DNA of 64,000 nucleotides, from NCBI RefSeq assembly GCF_016616235.1, contig NZ_CP067100.1, positions 1,981,001 to 2,045,000 on the forward strand. The letters are read 5' to 3'. This stretch comes from Bradyrhizobium diazoefficiens. GTDB taxonomy: Bacteria > Pseudomonadota > Alphaproteobacteria > Rhizobiales > Xanthobacteraceae. Below are positions 43,462 through 52,071 of the stretch, piece after piece. The translations under genes were made by a program, and so were the position numbers. The notes under the pieces are model-generated. The model was given only the letters and a program-made list of their open reading frames with translations. It searched no databases and had not been told where the DNA came from. The number at the start of each line of letters is the position of its first letter. The stretch's first letter is position 1.

Positions 43462-44775
43462 TTGGGGCAGGACATGACGGCAGCAACAGGGGCCTCCGCT
43501 TCGGCGGAGAGATCGACGACGGCGCATGTGGTCTGGGCGAGCGCGCTCGGCACTGCGATCGAGTGGTATGACTTCCTGATCTACAACACCGCTGCGGCTC
43601 TGGTGTTCAGCAAGCTGTTCTTTCCGAACTTCGATCCCTTCGTCGGCACGCTCGCGGCATTCTCGACCTATGCGGTCGGCTTCGTGGCGAGGCCGATCGG
43701 CGGCGCGATCATCGGGCATTACGGCGACCGGATCGGCCGCAAGACCATGCTGGTCGCGACCATGATCGCGATGGGGCTCGGCACTTTCCTGATCGGCTGT
43801 CTGCCGACCTACAGCCAGGTCGGAATCTGGGCGCCGATCTTCCTCGTCATCCTGCGCTTCATCCAGGGCATCGGGCTCGGTGGCGAGTGGAGCGGCGCAG
43901 TGGTGATGGTGATCGAGCACGCCGGCAATCGCCGCGGCTTCTACGGCAGCCTGGTCCAGATCGGCTTTCCCGTCGGCGTCGCGGCATCGACCGGCATTTT
44001 TGGTCTGATGACTCAGCTGCCTGAAGCGGATTTCCTGAGCTGGGGCTGGCGCGTGCCGTTCCTGATCAGCATTTTGCTGGTCGGCGTTGGCTTCATCGTG
44101 CGGCTCAAGCTCGCGGAGACGCCGCACTTCAAGGAGGTCGTGGAGCGGAAGGAAGTGCTGGCGCAGCCGGTGTGGGAAGTGCTGCGCCGCGACTGGCGCA
44201 GCTTTCTGCTCGCGATCGGCATCACGGTGTCCGAGGTCGGTCTTGCTTATCTGCTCACCGTCTTCACGGTGGTCTATGCCACCACAAAGCTCGGCCTGCC
44301 GCGGCAGGTGATCCTCAATGCCGTGGTCTATGCCGCGATCGTGGAGTTCGCGACGCTGCCGCTGGCCGGCTGGCTCTCCGACATCTTTGGCCGCAAGGCG
44401 CTGTATCTCGCCGGCGGCGTGTTCTCGGTGGCGCTTGCGTTTCCGCTATTCTGGTTCCTCGATACAAAGGAGCCGGCGCTGATCACCTTCGCGCTCGTCG
44501 TCACGATGACGCTGACGCACGCGCTGCTGTTCGGGCCCAAGGCCGCCTTCATGCCGGAGCTGTTCCGCACCCAGGTGCGCTACAGCGGCGCCTCGTTGGG
44601 GGCCAATGTTGCCGCAGCGATCAGCGGCGGCTTCTCGCCACTGATCGCGACCGCGCTTTTGGCGTGGGCCGGCTCCTACTGGGCGGTGTCGGTCTACATC
44701 ATCGCGCTGTCGATCGTCACGATCATCGCGACCCTGATGACGCCGGAGACGGCGCGCGATGCGCTGAAATCCTGA
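43462..44775 (+). CDS. MFS transporter, metabolite:proton symporter (MHS) family
   Basis: The 437-residue protein has twelve hydrophobic segments and the MHS signature SALGTAIEWYDFLIYNTAAA. The loop GHYGDRIGRKTMLVATMIAM matches the MFS G-D-R-x-G-R-[KR] motif, with a second copy GWLSDIFGRKALYLAGGVFS. GGEWSGAVVMVIEHA is typical of the sub-family that includes proline/betaine, citrate and alpha-ketoglutarate carriers. It is a single gene convergent to the GH79-like gene. Substrate is probably an organic acid. Confidence 0.92.
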   Translation: MGQDMTAATGASASAERSTTAHVVWASALGTAIEWYDFLIYNTAAALVFSKLFFPNFDPFVGTLAAFSTYAVGFVARPIGGAIIGHYGDRIGRKTMLVATMIAMGLGTFLIGCLPTYSQVGIWAPIFLVILRFIQGIGLGGEWSGAVVMVIEHAGNRRGFYGSLVQIGFPVGVAASTGIFGLMTQLPEADFLSWGWRVPFLISILLVGVGFIVRLKLAETPHFKEVVERKEVLAQPVWEVLRRDWRSFLLAIGITVSEVGLAYLLTVFTVVYATTKLGLPRQVILNAVVYAAIVEFATLPLAGWLSDIFGRKALYLAGGVFSVALAFPLFWFLDTKEPALITFALVVTMTLTHALLFGPKAAFMPELFRTQVRYSGASLGANVAAAISGGFSPLIATALLAWAGSYWAVSVYIIALSIVTIIATLMTPETARDALKS

Positions 44776-44781
44776 AATCAC

Positions 44782-46293
44782 TTAGCGGCACGCGGCCACG
44801 TCCCGCATCACCAGGAAGGTGATGCTGGCGGGCGGCAGGCGGATCCGGCCTGCGGGTGCCGCTTGCGGCGCGAGGCGCGGCAGATCATCGCCGTCGGTCA
44901 AGGCGAGCGTCGTGCCGTTCAGTTGCACGCGCGCACTCTGGAGGCGGCGCGCCCGGAGCGTGTAGCGGTCGGCGGGCGCCGCCAGCGTCACGGCGTGCGA
45001 TCCATGTTGCGACGTGTTGATGAGGAGCACGGAGGCCGCGCCTTTCGTCACGGGATGACAATGCGCATAGGCGTGAACGGCCCGCGTCGAGGCCGTGCTC
45101 GCCTCGAGCACCGTCGTTCCCATCAGGCGATGCCAGAGCAGCGCGGCCCAGTAGTTCGGCCGTGGCCGAAACGTCTTTTCGTCGAGCAGCCCGTAGTCGC
45201 TCGCCGCCAGCGTGTTGTGCATCACCACCTGCACGCCGGCTCTCGCCAGCCGGCCGAGCTGATCGAGATAGCGGAACGTGTCGAGAAAGGTCGCGTCCCA
45301 GCGATTGCCGCCGCAGGCGGCATCCGCGGTCTCCGTCAGCCAGATCGGTTTGTCCGGCTCGAATTCGTCGCGCAGTCTGCGGTAGACGGCAAGCGCGGCA
45401 TCGGTCCGCGAAAACCAGTCCTCGGACAGCGCCAGGGCGGGATTGTCGTGCCCGCCGCAGCGGGGCGAGAGCGTATTGTAGTGGTGATAGGAGACGCGAT
45501 CGAGTCCCGGGCCCGATGCAGCGAGCAGATCGCGTGTGTTGATGCCGGTGGCCGGGGATGAGGCGGAGTCGCCGACCGAGCCGGGCCCAACGATCAACGT
45601 CCCGGGCGACGCGCGCTTCAGCCATGTGCGAAAGATCTTGAAGTCGCGGCCATAGGCATTCGCGTCATAGCCCATTGATGCGCCATTGTTCGCCGCGAGC
45701 GTCGGCTCGTTCATGAGTTCAGCCGCAGCGATGCGGCCGCCCAGCGATCGCGTGAAATCGAGGAGACGCTGGGCCCGGTCCGGCGCCCAGGCGCCATCGG
45801 CGTCGCGGCTGCCGGGACTGACGGCGAAAGACGTCACGATCTCCGCATTGGCGAAGTGTGCGAAATCGACGACGCCGCGCCATTGTGTGCGACTGAGCAC
45901 GGTGTTGAAGCCGGCAGGCGGTGCGGCCGGCGTAGTGTCGGTGTCGGCGAAAAACGTCGCATTCGCCCAGGTGCCGCTCACGCGCAAATAGGCCGGCCCG
46001 AGCGCTGCGGCGAGCTTGCGCAGGCGCGTGTTGGCGAGATCGATCGGCGGGCGATATGCGTAGCGATCGCCGCGACGCCCTCCTTGCGCATAAGGTTTCC
46101 AGAACCGTCCGCCTGTGACCTCCACCATCTCGATGTTGTACGACTGGAAGCGCGCATCGATCGTGCCGATCGCGCTCAGCCCTTTCGGATCGACGATCTC
46201 CGCGCCATTGCCGGCTCCCGGCGATATCGCGATGACAAGCAGTGCCATTCCGGCGGCGCGGATGGCGCGTGCAGCCGCGTCTCGCTGCTCCAT
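44782..46293 (-). CDS. Secreted glycoside hydrolase, GH79 (heparanase/beta-glucuronidase)-like
   Basis: The protein has 503 residues from the ATG with an AGGAG site upstream; a TTG 12 codons earlier is less likely. A signal peptide is visible (MALLVIAISPGAGNGAEI). The clan-A barrel has AAAELMNEPT with the acid/base Glu196 and IWLTETADAACGG with the nucleophile Glu321. PAYLRVSGTWANATFF near the N-terminus is typical of GH79. A C-terminal beta-sandwich (ASVLLINTSQHGSHAVTLAA) follows. The enzyme probably removes uronic acid residues from plant or bacterial polymers outside the cytoplasm. The link to the hexuronate locus in this window is suggestive only. Confidence 0.82.
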   Translation of the reverse strand: MEQRDAAARAIRAAGMALLVIAISPGAGNGAEIVDPKGLSAIGTIDARFQSYNIEMVEVTGGRFWKPYAQGGRRGDRYAYRPPIDLANTRLRKLAAALGPAYLRVSGTWANATFFADTDTTPAAPPAGFNTVLSRTQWRGVVDFAHFANAEIVTSFAVSPGSRDADGAWAPDRAQRLLDFTRSLGGRIAAAELMNEPTLAANNGASMGYDANAYGRDFKIFRTWLKRASPGTLIVGPGSVGDSASSPATGINTRDLLAASGPGLDRVSYHHYNTLSPRCGGHDNPALALSEDWFSRTDAALAVYRRLRDEFEPDKPIWLTETADAACGGNRWDATFLDTFRYLDQLGRLARAGVQVVMHNTLAASDYGLLDEKTFRPRPNYWAALLWHRLMGTTVLEASTASTRAVHAYAHCHPVTKGAASVLLINTSQHGSHAVTLAAPADRYTLRARRLQSARVQLNGTTLALTDGDDLPRLAPQAAPAGRIRLPPASITFLVMRDVAACR

Positions 46294-46454
46294 CCGGTCT
46301 CCTGCATGGCGGCTGCCCTGTCTTGTCATATGACTGATCCTAGCGCCGCATTCTCATGATGCGCTGCGATATCGATGCTAAAGACGTTGCTCGAGGATGC
46401 CTGATCCTCTATCGGTCGGTCCGGCACAAATAACCGTCCCAGGGAGCAAAAGAC

Positions 46455-47255
46455 GTGAAAAAGACCTCCTCACCGACGCGACGCGATCTGCTCGCAAGCG
46501 CCGCCTTGGTGACTGCAGCCACGATCGCCGAAGCCGCTCCGGCCGCTGCGCAGGCCGGGCCGAAGCCGATCTTCCCGGTGCCGATGGTGACGATCCCGAT
46601 CGTCGGCGAGACGAGTGTGTTCCAGGTTCGCCGCATCTACTGCATCGGCCGCAACTATGCCGCCCATGCGATCGAGCGCGGCTCCGATCCGAACCGCGAG
46701 CCGCCGTTCTTCTTCCAGAAGCCGACCGACGCGATCCAGAACGTCGCGATCGGCGAGGTCGCCGATCATCCCTATCCGTCGCTGACCAAGAACTATCACC
46801 ACGAGGTCGAGCTAGTCGCCGCGCTGAAATCCGGCGGCACCAATATCCCGGCCGACAAGGCGCTCGACCATGTCTATGGCTACGCGCTCGGCCTCGACAT
46901 GACTCGGCGCGACCTGCAGAACGGCATGGCCGCGGAGAAGAAGCCTTGGGAGATCGGCAAGAGCTTCGACCACGCCGCGGTGCTCGGCCCGATCCACCCG
47001 GCCAGCAAGACCGGCCATTTCGACAAGGGCGCCATTTCGCTCGCCGTCAACGGCACCGTGAGGCAGAGCTCGGATCTCAGCAAAATGATCTGGAGCGTCG
47101 CCGAGCAGATCGCAAAGCTCTCGGAAGCGTTCGAGCTCAAGGCCGGCGACATCATCTATTCCGGCACGCCGGAGAATGTCGGCGCCGTCGTGAAGGGCGA
47201 CGTGCTTCTGTGCAAGCTCGAGGGCCTGCCGGACATGTCGATCAAGATCGTCTGA
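46455..47255 (+). CDS. Fumarylacetoacetate hydrolase family protein with a Tat signal
   Basis: The protein has 266 residues from a GTG with AGGGAGCA upstream. It begins MKKTSSPTRRDLLASAALVT and continues to AAPAAAQA, a twin-arginine-like leader. The FAH domain is complete: IYCIGRNYAAHAIERG, PPFFFQKPTDAIQ, KNYHHEVELVAALKSGG (metal-binding Glu residues), and AGDIIYSGTPENVGAVVKGD. FAH proteins hydrolyse C-C bonds or decarboxylate 2-oxo acids and are normally cytoplasmic, so an exported member is unusual. It is followed by a repeat and a convergent citE-like gene. Confidence 0.87.
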   Translation: MKKTSSPTRRDLLASAALVTAATIAEAAPAAAQAGPKPIFPVPMVTIPIVGETSVFQVRRIYCIGRNYAAHAIERGSDPNREPPFFFQKPTDAIQNVAIGEVADHPYPSLTKNYHHEVELVAALKSGGTNIPADKALDHVYGYALGLDMTRRDLQNGMAAEKKPWEIGKSFDHAAVLGPIHPASKTGHFDKGAISLAVNGTVRQSSDLSKMIWSVAEQIAKLSEAFELKAGDIIYSGTPENVGAVVKGDVLLCKLEGLPDMSIKIV

Positions 47256-47257
47256 CT

Positions 47258-47346
47258 CTTCGCCTCTCCCCGCTTGCGGGGAGAGGCCGGAATTTGCGAG
47301 TGCAAATTCCGGGTGAGGAGGACTCTCCGCGCGTCCGACTGCAGGA
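47258..47346. repeat. Dispersed inverted-repeat element, family R2, half copy
   Basis: It carries the first half of the R2 layout: CGCCTCTCCCCGCTTGCGGGGAGAGG-type hairpin, the variable hairpin GGAATTTGCGAGTGCAAATTCC, GGGTGAGGAGGACTCTCC and GCGCGTCCGACTGCAG. The second arm is absent. It starts three bases after the FAH gene stop and could act as a terminator for it. Confidence 0.75.
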
Positions 47347-47394
47347 CGTCGGCGGCCTGGCGAACGATCATGGCAGGGCTTTGCGTCCTGCTTC

Positions 47395-48246
47395 TTAAGT
47401 TTGGCCGAGGATCTTCTTCGCGGCGCGAAGATGCGGCCTGTCGATCATCTGGCCGTCGAGCCGCAGCGTGCCGGAATTCGGATTTGTCGCGAATGCCGCG
47501 ATGACTTTCTCCGCCCAGTTGCGTTCGGCGTCGGTCGGCTCGAACGCCGCGTTGACGATCTCGACATGCTTGGGATGGATCAGCGCCTTCGCCGAGAACC
47601 CGTCGCGGCGCGCTGCGCGTGTCTCCTGCTCGAGCCCGGCCAAATTGTCGATGTCAGTGTAAACGGTGTCGATCGGCGCGACCTCGGCTGCTGCCGCCGC
47701 CATCAGGCAGAGATCGCGTGCGAGACGATAGGGGCTGTGGAACACGCCGCCGCTCGCTTTCTCGGTAGCGCCGAGCGAGGCCGAGAGATCTTCCGCGCCC
47801 CACATCAGGCCGGCGAGGCGAGGCGAGCAGCCGTTGTAGCTGCCGAGGCCGAAGATCGAGCTTGCGGTTTCGGTCGCGACGCAGACGATGCGCGTCGCGC
47901 CGATCGTGATGCCGTTCGCAGCCTCCAGGGCTTCGAGCCAGGCCCCGACCTGCCGCACGTCGTCGCCGCCTTGCGATTTCGGCAGCACGATGCCGTCGGG
48001 CTTGCCCGGCATCACCGCGGCAAGATCGGCGAGCGTCATGCCGGTGTCGAGCGCGTTGACGCGGACATAGAGCTGGTGCGGACCGGGACGGCTCTTCAGC
48101 ATCGCCAGGGTCAGGGTGCGCGCCTCCGGCTTCTTCTCGACGACGACGGAATCCTCGAGGTCGATGATCAGCGCATCGGCCTTGCCCTCGCTCGCCTTCT
48201 CGAATTTGCGCGGGGAATCGCCCGGCACGAACAGCATGGATCGCAT
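47395..48246 (-). CDS. HpcH/HpaI aldolase/CitE-family lyase
   Basis: The protein has 283 residues from MRSMLFVPGDSPRKFEKASE. Family motifs are DALIIDLEDSVVVEKKPEAR (metal-binding), LYVRVNALDTG, GKPDGIVLPKSQGGDDVRQV, and RIVCVATETASSIF for the second metal Glu. KALIHPKHVEIVNAAFEPTD lies at the C-terminus. Members include citrate lyase beta and malyl-, methylmalyl- and citramalyl-CoA lyases. No citD or citF is present, so it is one of the CoA-thioester lyases. Its start overlaps the maoC stop by one base. Confidence 0.9.
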   Translation of the reverse strand: MRSMLFVPGDSPRKFEKASEGKADALIIDLEDSVVVEKKPEARTLTLAMLKSRPGPHQLYVRVNALDTGMTLADLAAVMPGKPDGIVLPKSQGGDDVRQVGAWLEALEAANGITIGATRIVCVATETASSIFGLGSYNGCSPRLAGLMWGAEDLSASLGATEKASGGVFHSPYRLARDLCLMAAAAAEVAPIDTVYTDIDNLAGLEQETRAARRDGFSAKALIHPKHVEIVNAAFEPTDAERNWAEKVIAAFATNPNSGTLRLDGQMIDRPHLRAAKKILGQT

Positions 48247-48698
48247 CAGACCGGCCTCTTGTGCATCATCGCCATGCGGCGGCATTTGCCGACGATCTCG
48301 TCATTCTGGTTCAGAGCATGATGCTCGAACTCGACGATCCCGGCTTTGGGCCGCGATTTGGAGTCCCGCACCGAGAGCACCTTTGTCGTCGCCCGCAACG
48401 TATCGCCATGGAAGACAGGCTTTGGAAAGGTGACGTCCGTCATGCCGAGATTGGCGACGGTGGTGCCCAGGGTCGTATCATAGACCGTCATGCCGATCAT
48501 GATGCCGAGGGTGTAAAGGCTGTTGAAAATGCGCTGGCCGAACTCGGTCTTTTCGGCGAAATGCGCGTCGATATGCAGCGGCTGCGGGTTCAGCGTCAGC
48601 AGGCTGAACATGGTGTTATCCATCTCCGTGACGGTCCGGCTCAGCGGATGCCTGAACTCCTGGCCCACGGAAAAGTCTTCGAAATAAAGTCCGGCCAT
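48246..48698 (-). CDS. MaoC-family dehydratase
   Basis: The 150-residue protein has a hot-dog fold and starts MAGLYFEDFSVGQEFRHPLS. DNTMFSLLTLNPQPLHIDAH carries the catalytic Asn/Asp-His motif, followed by FGQRIFNSLYTLGIMIGMTV. Members are R-specific enoyl-CoA or mesaconyl-CoA hydratases. Paired with the CitE-like lyase this recalls mesaconyl-CoA hydratase plus methylmalyl- or citramalyl-CoA lyase. It is divergent from the acyl-CoA dehydrogenase gene. Confidence 0.9.
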   Translation of the reverse strand: MAGLYFEDFSVGQEFRHPLSRTVTEMDNTMFSLLTLNPQPLHIDAHFAEKTEFGQRIFNSLYTLGIMIGMTVYDTTLGTTVANLGMTDVTFPKPVFHGDTLRATTKVLSVRDSKSRPKAGIVEFEHHALNQNDEIVGKCRRMAMMHKRPV

Positions 48699-48924
48699 CG
48701 CGGTTTCCTCCCTGCGAAATAACAGCGCGCGCATGCCTCGCGCCGCATGACCCTATGCATGGTAGACACACTTGATAGGCAAATTCACGTATCTGCACGC
48801 GATTTTTCGAGCTAAAGAACGCGGACGAGGCACGTCAGGGCGCAGCAAGCGGCCACGGCCTTGGGGGAACGCGAATAGAAGGGAGATGGCGCGGCCGCGG
48901 CTCCCAAGGAGGGAGATCAAGACC

Positions 48925-50091
48925 ATGGATTTCGCGCTCACCGACCAGCAGGAAGCCATTCGCGACGCCATCGCCAAGATCTGCGAAGGCTTTCCCGACG
49001 CTTACTGGCTGAAGAAGGATCACGACGGCGGCTTCCCCCACGATTTTCATAAAGCACTTGCCGATGCCGGCTGGCTCGGCATCTGCGTGCCGGAAGAATA
49101 TGGCGGCTCCGGGCTCGGCATCACCGAAGCTGCGATCATGATGCGCACCATCGCGGAGTCAGGCGCTGGCATGTCGGGCGCCTCCGCGGTGCACATCAAC
49201 GTGTTCGGGCTCAATCCCGTGGTCGTGTTCGGCACCGAAGAGCAGCGCAAGCGCATGCTGCCGCCGATGGTCGAGGGCCGCGAGAAGGCGTGCTTCGCCG
49301 TCACCGAGCCCAACACCGGCCTCAACACCACGCAGCTCAAGACCCGCGCCGTCGCCAAGAACGACCGCTACATCGTCAACGGCCAGAAGGTCTGGATCTC
49401 GACCGCGCAGGTCGCACACAAGATCCTGCTCTTGGCGCGCACGACGCCGCTGGAAGAGGTGCGCTCGCCGACCCACGGTCTCAGCCTGTTCTACACCGAC
49501 TTCGACCGCAACAAGATCAAGGTCCATGAGATCGAGAAAATGGGCCGCAAGATCGTCGATTCCAACGAGCTGTTCTTCGAGGATTTTGAGATCCCGATGG
49601 AGGACCGTATCGGCGAAGAGGGCAAGGGTTTTCAGTACATCCTCGAAGGCATGAACCCCGAGCGCATCCTGATCGCGGCGGAAGCCGTCGGTCTCGGCAA
49701 GCTGGCGCTGTCGCGCGCGACCGAATACGCCAAGACGCGCGTGGTGTTCAACCGTCCGATCGGCAAGAATCAAGGCATCCAGCACCCCCTCGCGGTGAAC
49801 TGGGTCGAGCTCGAGGCAGCCTGGCTGATGGTGATGTCGGCGGCATGGCAATACGACAAGGGTATGCCCTGCGGCGCGGCGGCCAATGCCGCCAAATATC
49901 TCGCGGGCGAAGCCGGCTTTTCGGCCTGCGAGCAGGCCGTGATGACCCATGGCGGCTTCGGTTACGCCAAGGAATTCCATGTCGAGCGCTACTTGCGCGA
50001 AGTGCTGATCCCGCGCATCGCGCCGGTCAGCCCCCAGCTCGCTCTAAGCTTCATCGCGGAAAAAGTGCTCGGGCTCGCCAAGTCGTACTAG
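48925..50091 (+). CDS. Acyl-CoA dehydrogenase
   Basis: The protein has 388 residues from the ATG at 48925 with AAGGAGGGA upstream. ACAD motifs are ACFAVTEPNTGLNTTQLKTR and YIVNGQKVWISTAQVAHKIL. The C-terminal FAD helix contains QAVMTHGGFGYAKEFHVERY, then LREVLIPRIAPVSPQL. It oxidises an acyl-CoA to the 2-enoyl-CoA. It stands divergent from maoC and citE and could give a dehydrogenase, hydratase and lyase sequence for a branched or dicarboxylic acyl-CoA. Confidence 0.93.
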   Translation: MDFALTDQQEAIRDAIAKICEGFPDAYWLKKDHDGGFPHDFHKALADAGWLGICVPEEYGGSGLGITEAAIMMRTIAESGAGMSGASAVHINVFGLNPVVVFGTEEQRKRMLPPMVEGREKACFAVTEPNTGLNTTQLKTRAVAKNDRYIVNGQKVWISTAQVAHKILLLARTTPLEEVRSPTHGLSLFYTDFDRNKIKVHEIEKMGRKIVDSNELFFEDFEIPMEDRIGEEGKGFQYILEGMNPERILIAAEAVGLGKLALSRATEYAKTRVVFNRPIGKNQGIQHPLAVNWVELEAAWLMVMSAAWQYDKGMPCGAAANAAKYLAGEAGFSACEQAVMTHGGFGYAKEFHVERYLREVLIPRIAPVSPQLALSFIAEKVLGLAKSY

Positions 50092-50140
50092 GCGGGTCGT
50101 CCCGACCGAGACGGTGACGACGCCCGCGTGGCGCGCTAGC

Positions 50141-50677
50141 TCAGTTCATCATCGCCAGCGTCGGGCGCTGGTTCTCGCCGCCCCCAATGATGGCAGGGAT
50201 GTCCGTCGCCTCGCCGGCGATCATGTGCGACATGCTCCAGAACAGGCGGGCGAGGCGGGAGAACACCAGCCGTTCGCGCTCGGCGGGAACGGTGCCGTCC
50301 GGGATCGTCACCGTCTCGAGGCCAACCACTTTCTTGAAGTCGGGCCACATCGTCATTGACTGCGCGATCACCGAGTAGCAGCGCGGATCGTCCTCGCTTT
50401 CGTCGGGCGCCGGCGGCAGGCCTGGATATTGAGTGGGTGCGGCGTAGAATTTGTAGGCGCCGCAGCCGAGCTGGAGCAGGAACTTTTCGGAGACGGCGAC
50501 ATCGGCGGCAAACGACACCAGGCGCGCCTCGCTCAACACGTCCGGATCGATCGCGCTGAGGTCCGATGCGCGCAGCGCCGAGCAGAAGGCGAGGTCGCGA
50601 TTGTGCTCGCGGAGCAGGTTGGCCAGCGGCTGCTGCTGTTGCAGGGTGTCAGTGAGCAGGATGATGGTCTTGAGCAT
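50141..50677 (-). CDS. Degenerate formyltransferase-like protein
   Basis: The 178-residue protein starts MLKTIILLTDTLQQQQPLAN. The segment YKFYAAPTQYPG (residues 75-86) resembles the active-site loop YNFHPGPPEYPG of formyltransferase-fold proteins. Here the catalytic His is Tyr and the Asn is Lys, so formyl transfer seems lost or changed. I cannot assign a reaction. It lies 13 bases after the glycosyltransferase-like gene and is the last gene of a three-gene operon. Confidence 0.6.
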   Translation of the reverse strand: MLKTIILLTDTLQQQQPLANLLREHNRDLAFCSALRASDLSAIDPDVLSEARLVSFAADVAVSEKFLLQLGCGAYKFYAAPTQYPGLPPAPDESEDDPRCYSVIAQSMTMWPDFKKVVGLETVTIPDGTVPAERERLVFSRLARLFWSMSHMIAGEATDIPAIIGGGENQRPTLAMMN

Positions 50678-50690
50678 CGTGTGATGTCCG

Positions 50691-52016
50691 TCAGGGCAAG
50701 AGATGGCGTGCGGTCGTGACCGCCTCGTCGGCGGCATGGGCTGCGAAGAAATCGTTGGCGATGCGCTGCCCCGGCGCGATCTCCAGGATGCGGTAGCGCG
50801 CAAGCGCCGCAGCGTCGCGCGCGGGACCGATGTCATCCTGCCAGGCGCAGAGCGTCAGTTCGAGCCGGCCGTATCCGCCGCAATCGGCGGCATAGGCGCC
50901 GGTCACGGCTTCCACCGTCGCGGCGACCGCGCCGGCATCGCTGGCGGAAACATCGCGCAGGATCACGGCGATGCCATTGCCGGCCTCGACCTTCGAGGTC
51001 ATCACCATGAAGGCATCGCGGGGGCCGGTGCGTCCGGCGCGGCGGGCCGCGCGCGCGATGCCGGCGAAGCCATGATCTGGGCCGAGGTCCAGTGTTGTGG
51101 TCTGCGCGTTGTGCAGGATCGTGGCGCGCATCGCGCCAAGGTCCCCCTTCAGCGCGTGATAGGACCGCGGCAGCCACACGGTGTCGAGCGGCACCTGCGA
51201 GGAGGTCAGGCTCCAGGCCTGGTCGAGCAGGTAGCCCTCCCAGATCGCAGGAAACGACGCGGCAAGCTGCTGCCAGGTGCGGAGCAGCATTTCGGCGCGG
51301 GCGGTGCGGCCGAGATAGAGCGTGCGCGCCGACATCTCCCAGCGATTCCATTTGTGCAGGGCGACGTCGCAGCCAAGGAAGGACGGCAGCAGCGGCGCTT
51401 CGCGCAAGATCGCACCGGCCTCGACGAACAGCAGCGGCTCGCGATATTTGTTCCACATCCGCAGCAAGAACTCGGTCTTCTCGAAGCAGAGAACGCGATC
51501 GTCGAGCTGCGTGTCGATCGGCTCGATATGGCAGCCAAGGTCAAAGCGCTCGAGCGAGTGCCGCAGGGCGAAAGCCGCGGTCGCATCGCCGCCGCGTGGA
51601 TAGCAGGAAACGATCCGCGGCCGGACCGTGGACGCATCAGCAGCGGTGAGGAATTTCGACCAGCCGATGCCGCCCCACCACAGCTCGTGCGGGCCGTCCG
51701 CGCCGCAGGGGCCGACGGTGCCGAACTCGGTCAGCTTGGACTTGAGGAAATCGAAGCCGGGATTCTCGCTGGTGGGAATGACGACGGCACAGCCGGGCGT
51801 GAGCGCGCGGTAGAACAGCTCGGCCGCGGCGCCGCTCGGCGGCTCCTTCAGGATGATGACGCCGCTGCGCCGGCCCTCGCCGGCGCCGTCGAGCCTCAGT
51901 GCGCCGTACTGGCCCACCAGCCAGTCCAGGCGATCGCGCTGGGCCCGGCCGAGCCTGATGCCGCCGAATTGCAGCAGCCGATCAAGGTTTTCGTGCGTCC
52001 CGTCCGTCAAGCCCAT
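50691..52016 (-). CDS. Glycosyltransferase-like protein of unknown specificity
   Basis: The protein has 441 residues from the ATG at 52016; a TTG five codons earlier is possible. The middle part looks like a nucleotide-sugar-transferase fold: DDRVLCFEKTEFLLRMWNKY, EPLLFVEAGAILREAPLLPS (the DxD-like position reads EAG), then EMSARTLYLGRTARAEMLLR and WEGYLLDQAWSL. The N-terminal 130 residues are different and unassigned. A second section (DAFMVMTSKVEAGNGIAVIL) begins near residue 330. Neighbours on the same strand are a HAD protein and a formyltransferase-like protein, which suggests glycan synthesis. Confidence 0.55.
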   Translation of the reverse strand: MGLTDGTHENLDRLLQFGGIRLGRAQRDRLDWLVGQYGALRLDGAGEGRRSGVIILKEPPSGAAAELFYRALTPGCAVVIPTSENPGFDFLKSKLTEFGTVGPCGADGPHELWWGGIGWSKFLTAADASTVRPRIVSCYPRGGDATAAFALRHSLERFDLGCHIEPIDTQLDDRVLCFEKTEFLLRMWNKYREPLLFVEAGAILREAPLLPSFLGCDVALHKWNRWEMSARTLYLGRTARAEMLLRTWQQLAASFPAIWEGYLLDQAWSLTSSQVPLDTVWLPRSYHALKGDLGAMRATILHNAQTTTLDLGPDHGFAGIARAARRAGRTGPRDAFMVMTSKVEAGNGIAVILRDVSASDAGAVAATVEAVTGAYAADCGGYGRLELTLCAWQDDIGPARDAAALARYRILEIAPGQRIANDFFAAHAADEAVTTARHLLP

Positions 52017-52071
52017 GCCCCCTCGTGCCAACCCTTCGACTTCAACGGTCGGGACGGCGCGATCAGGCGCG

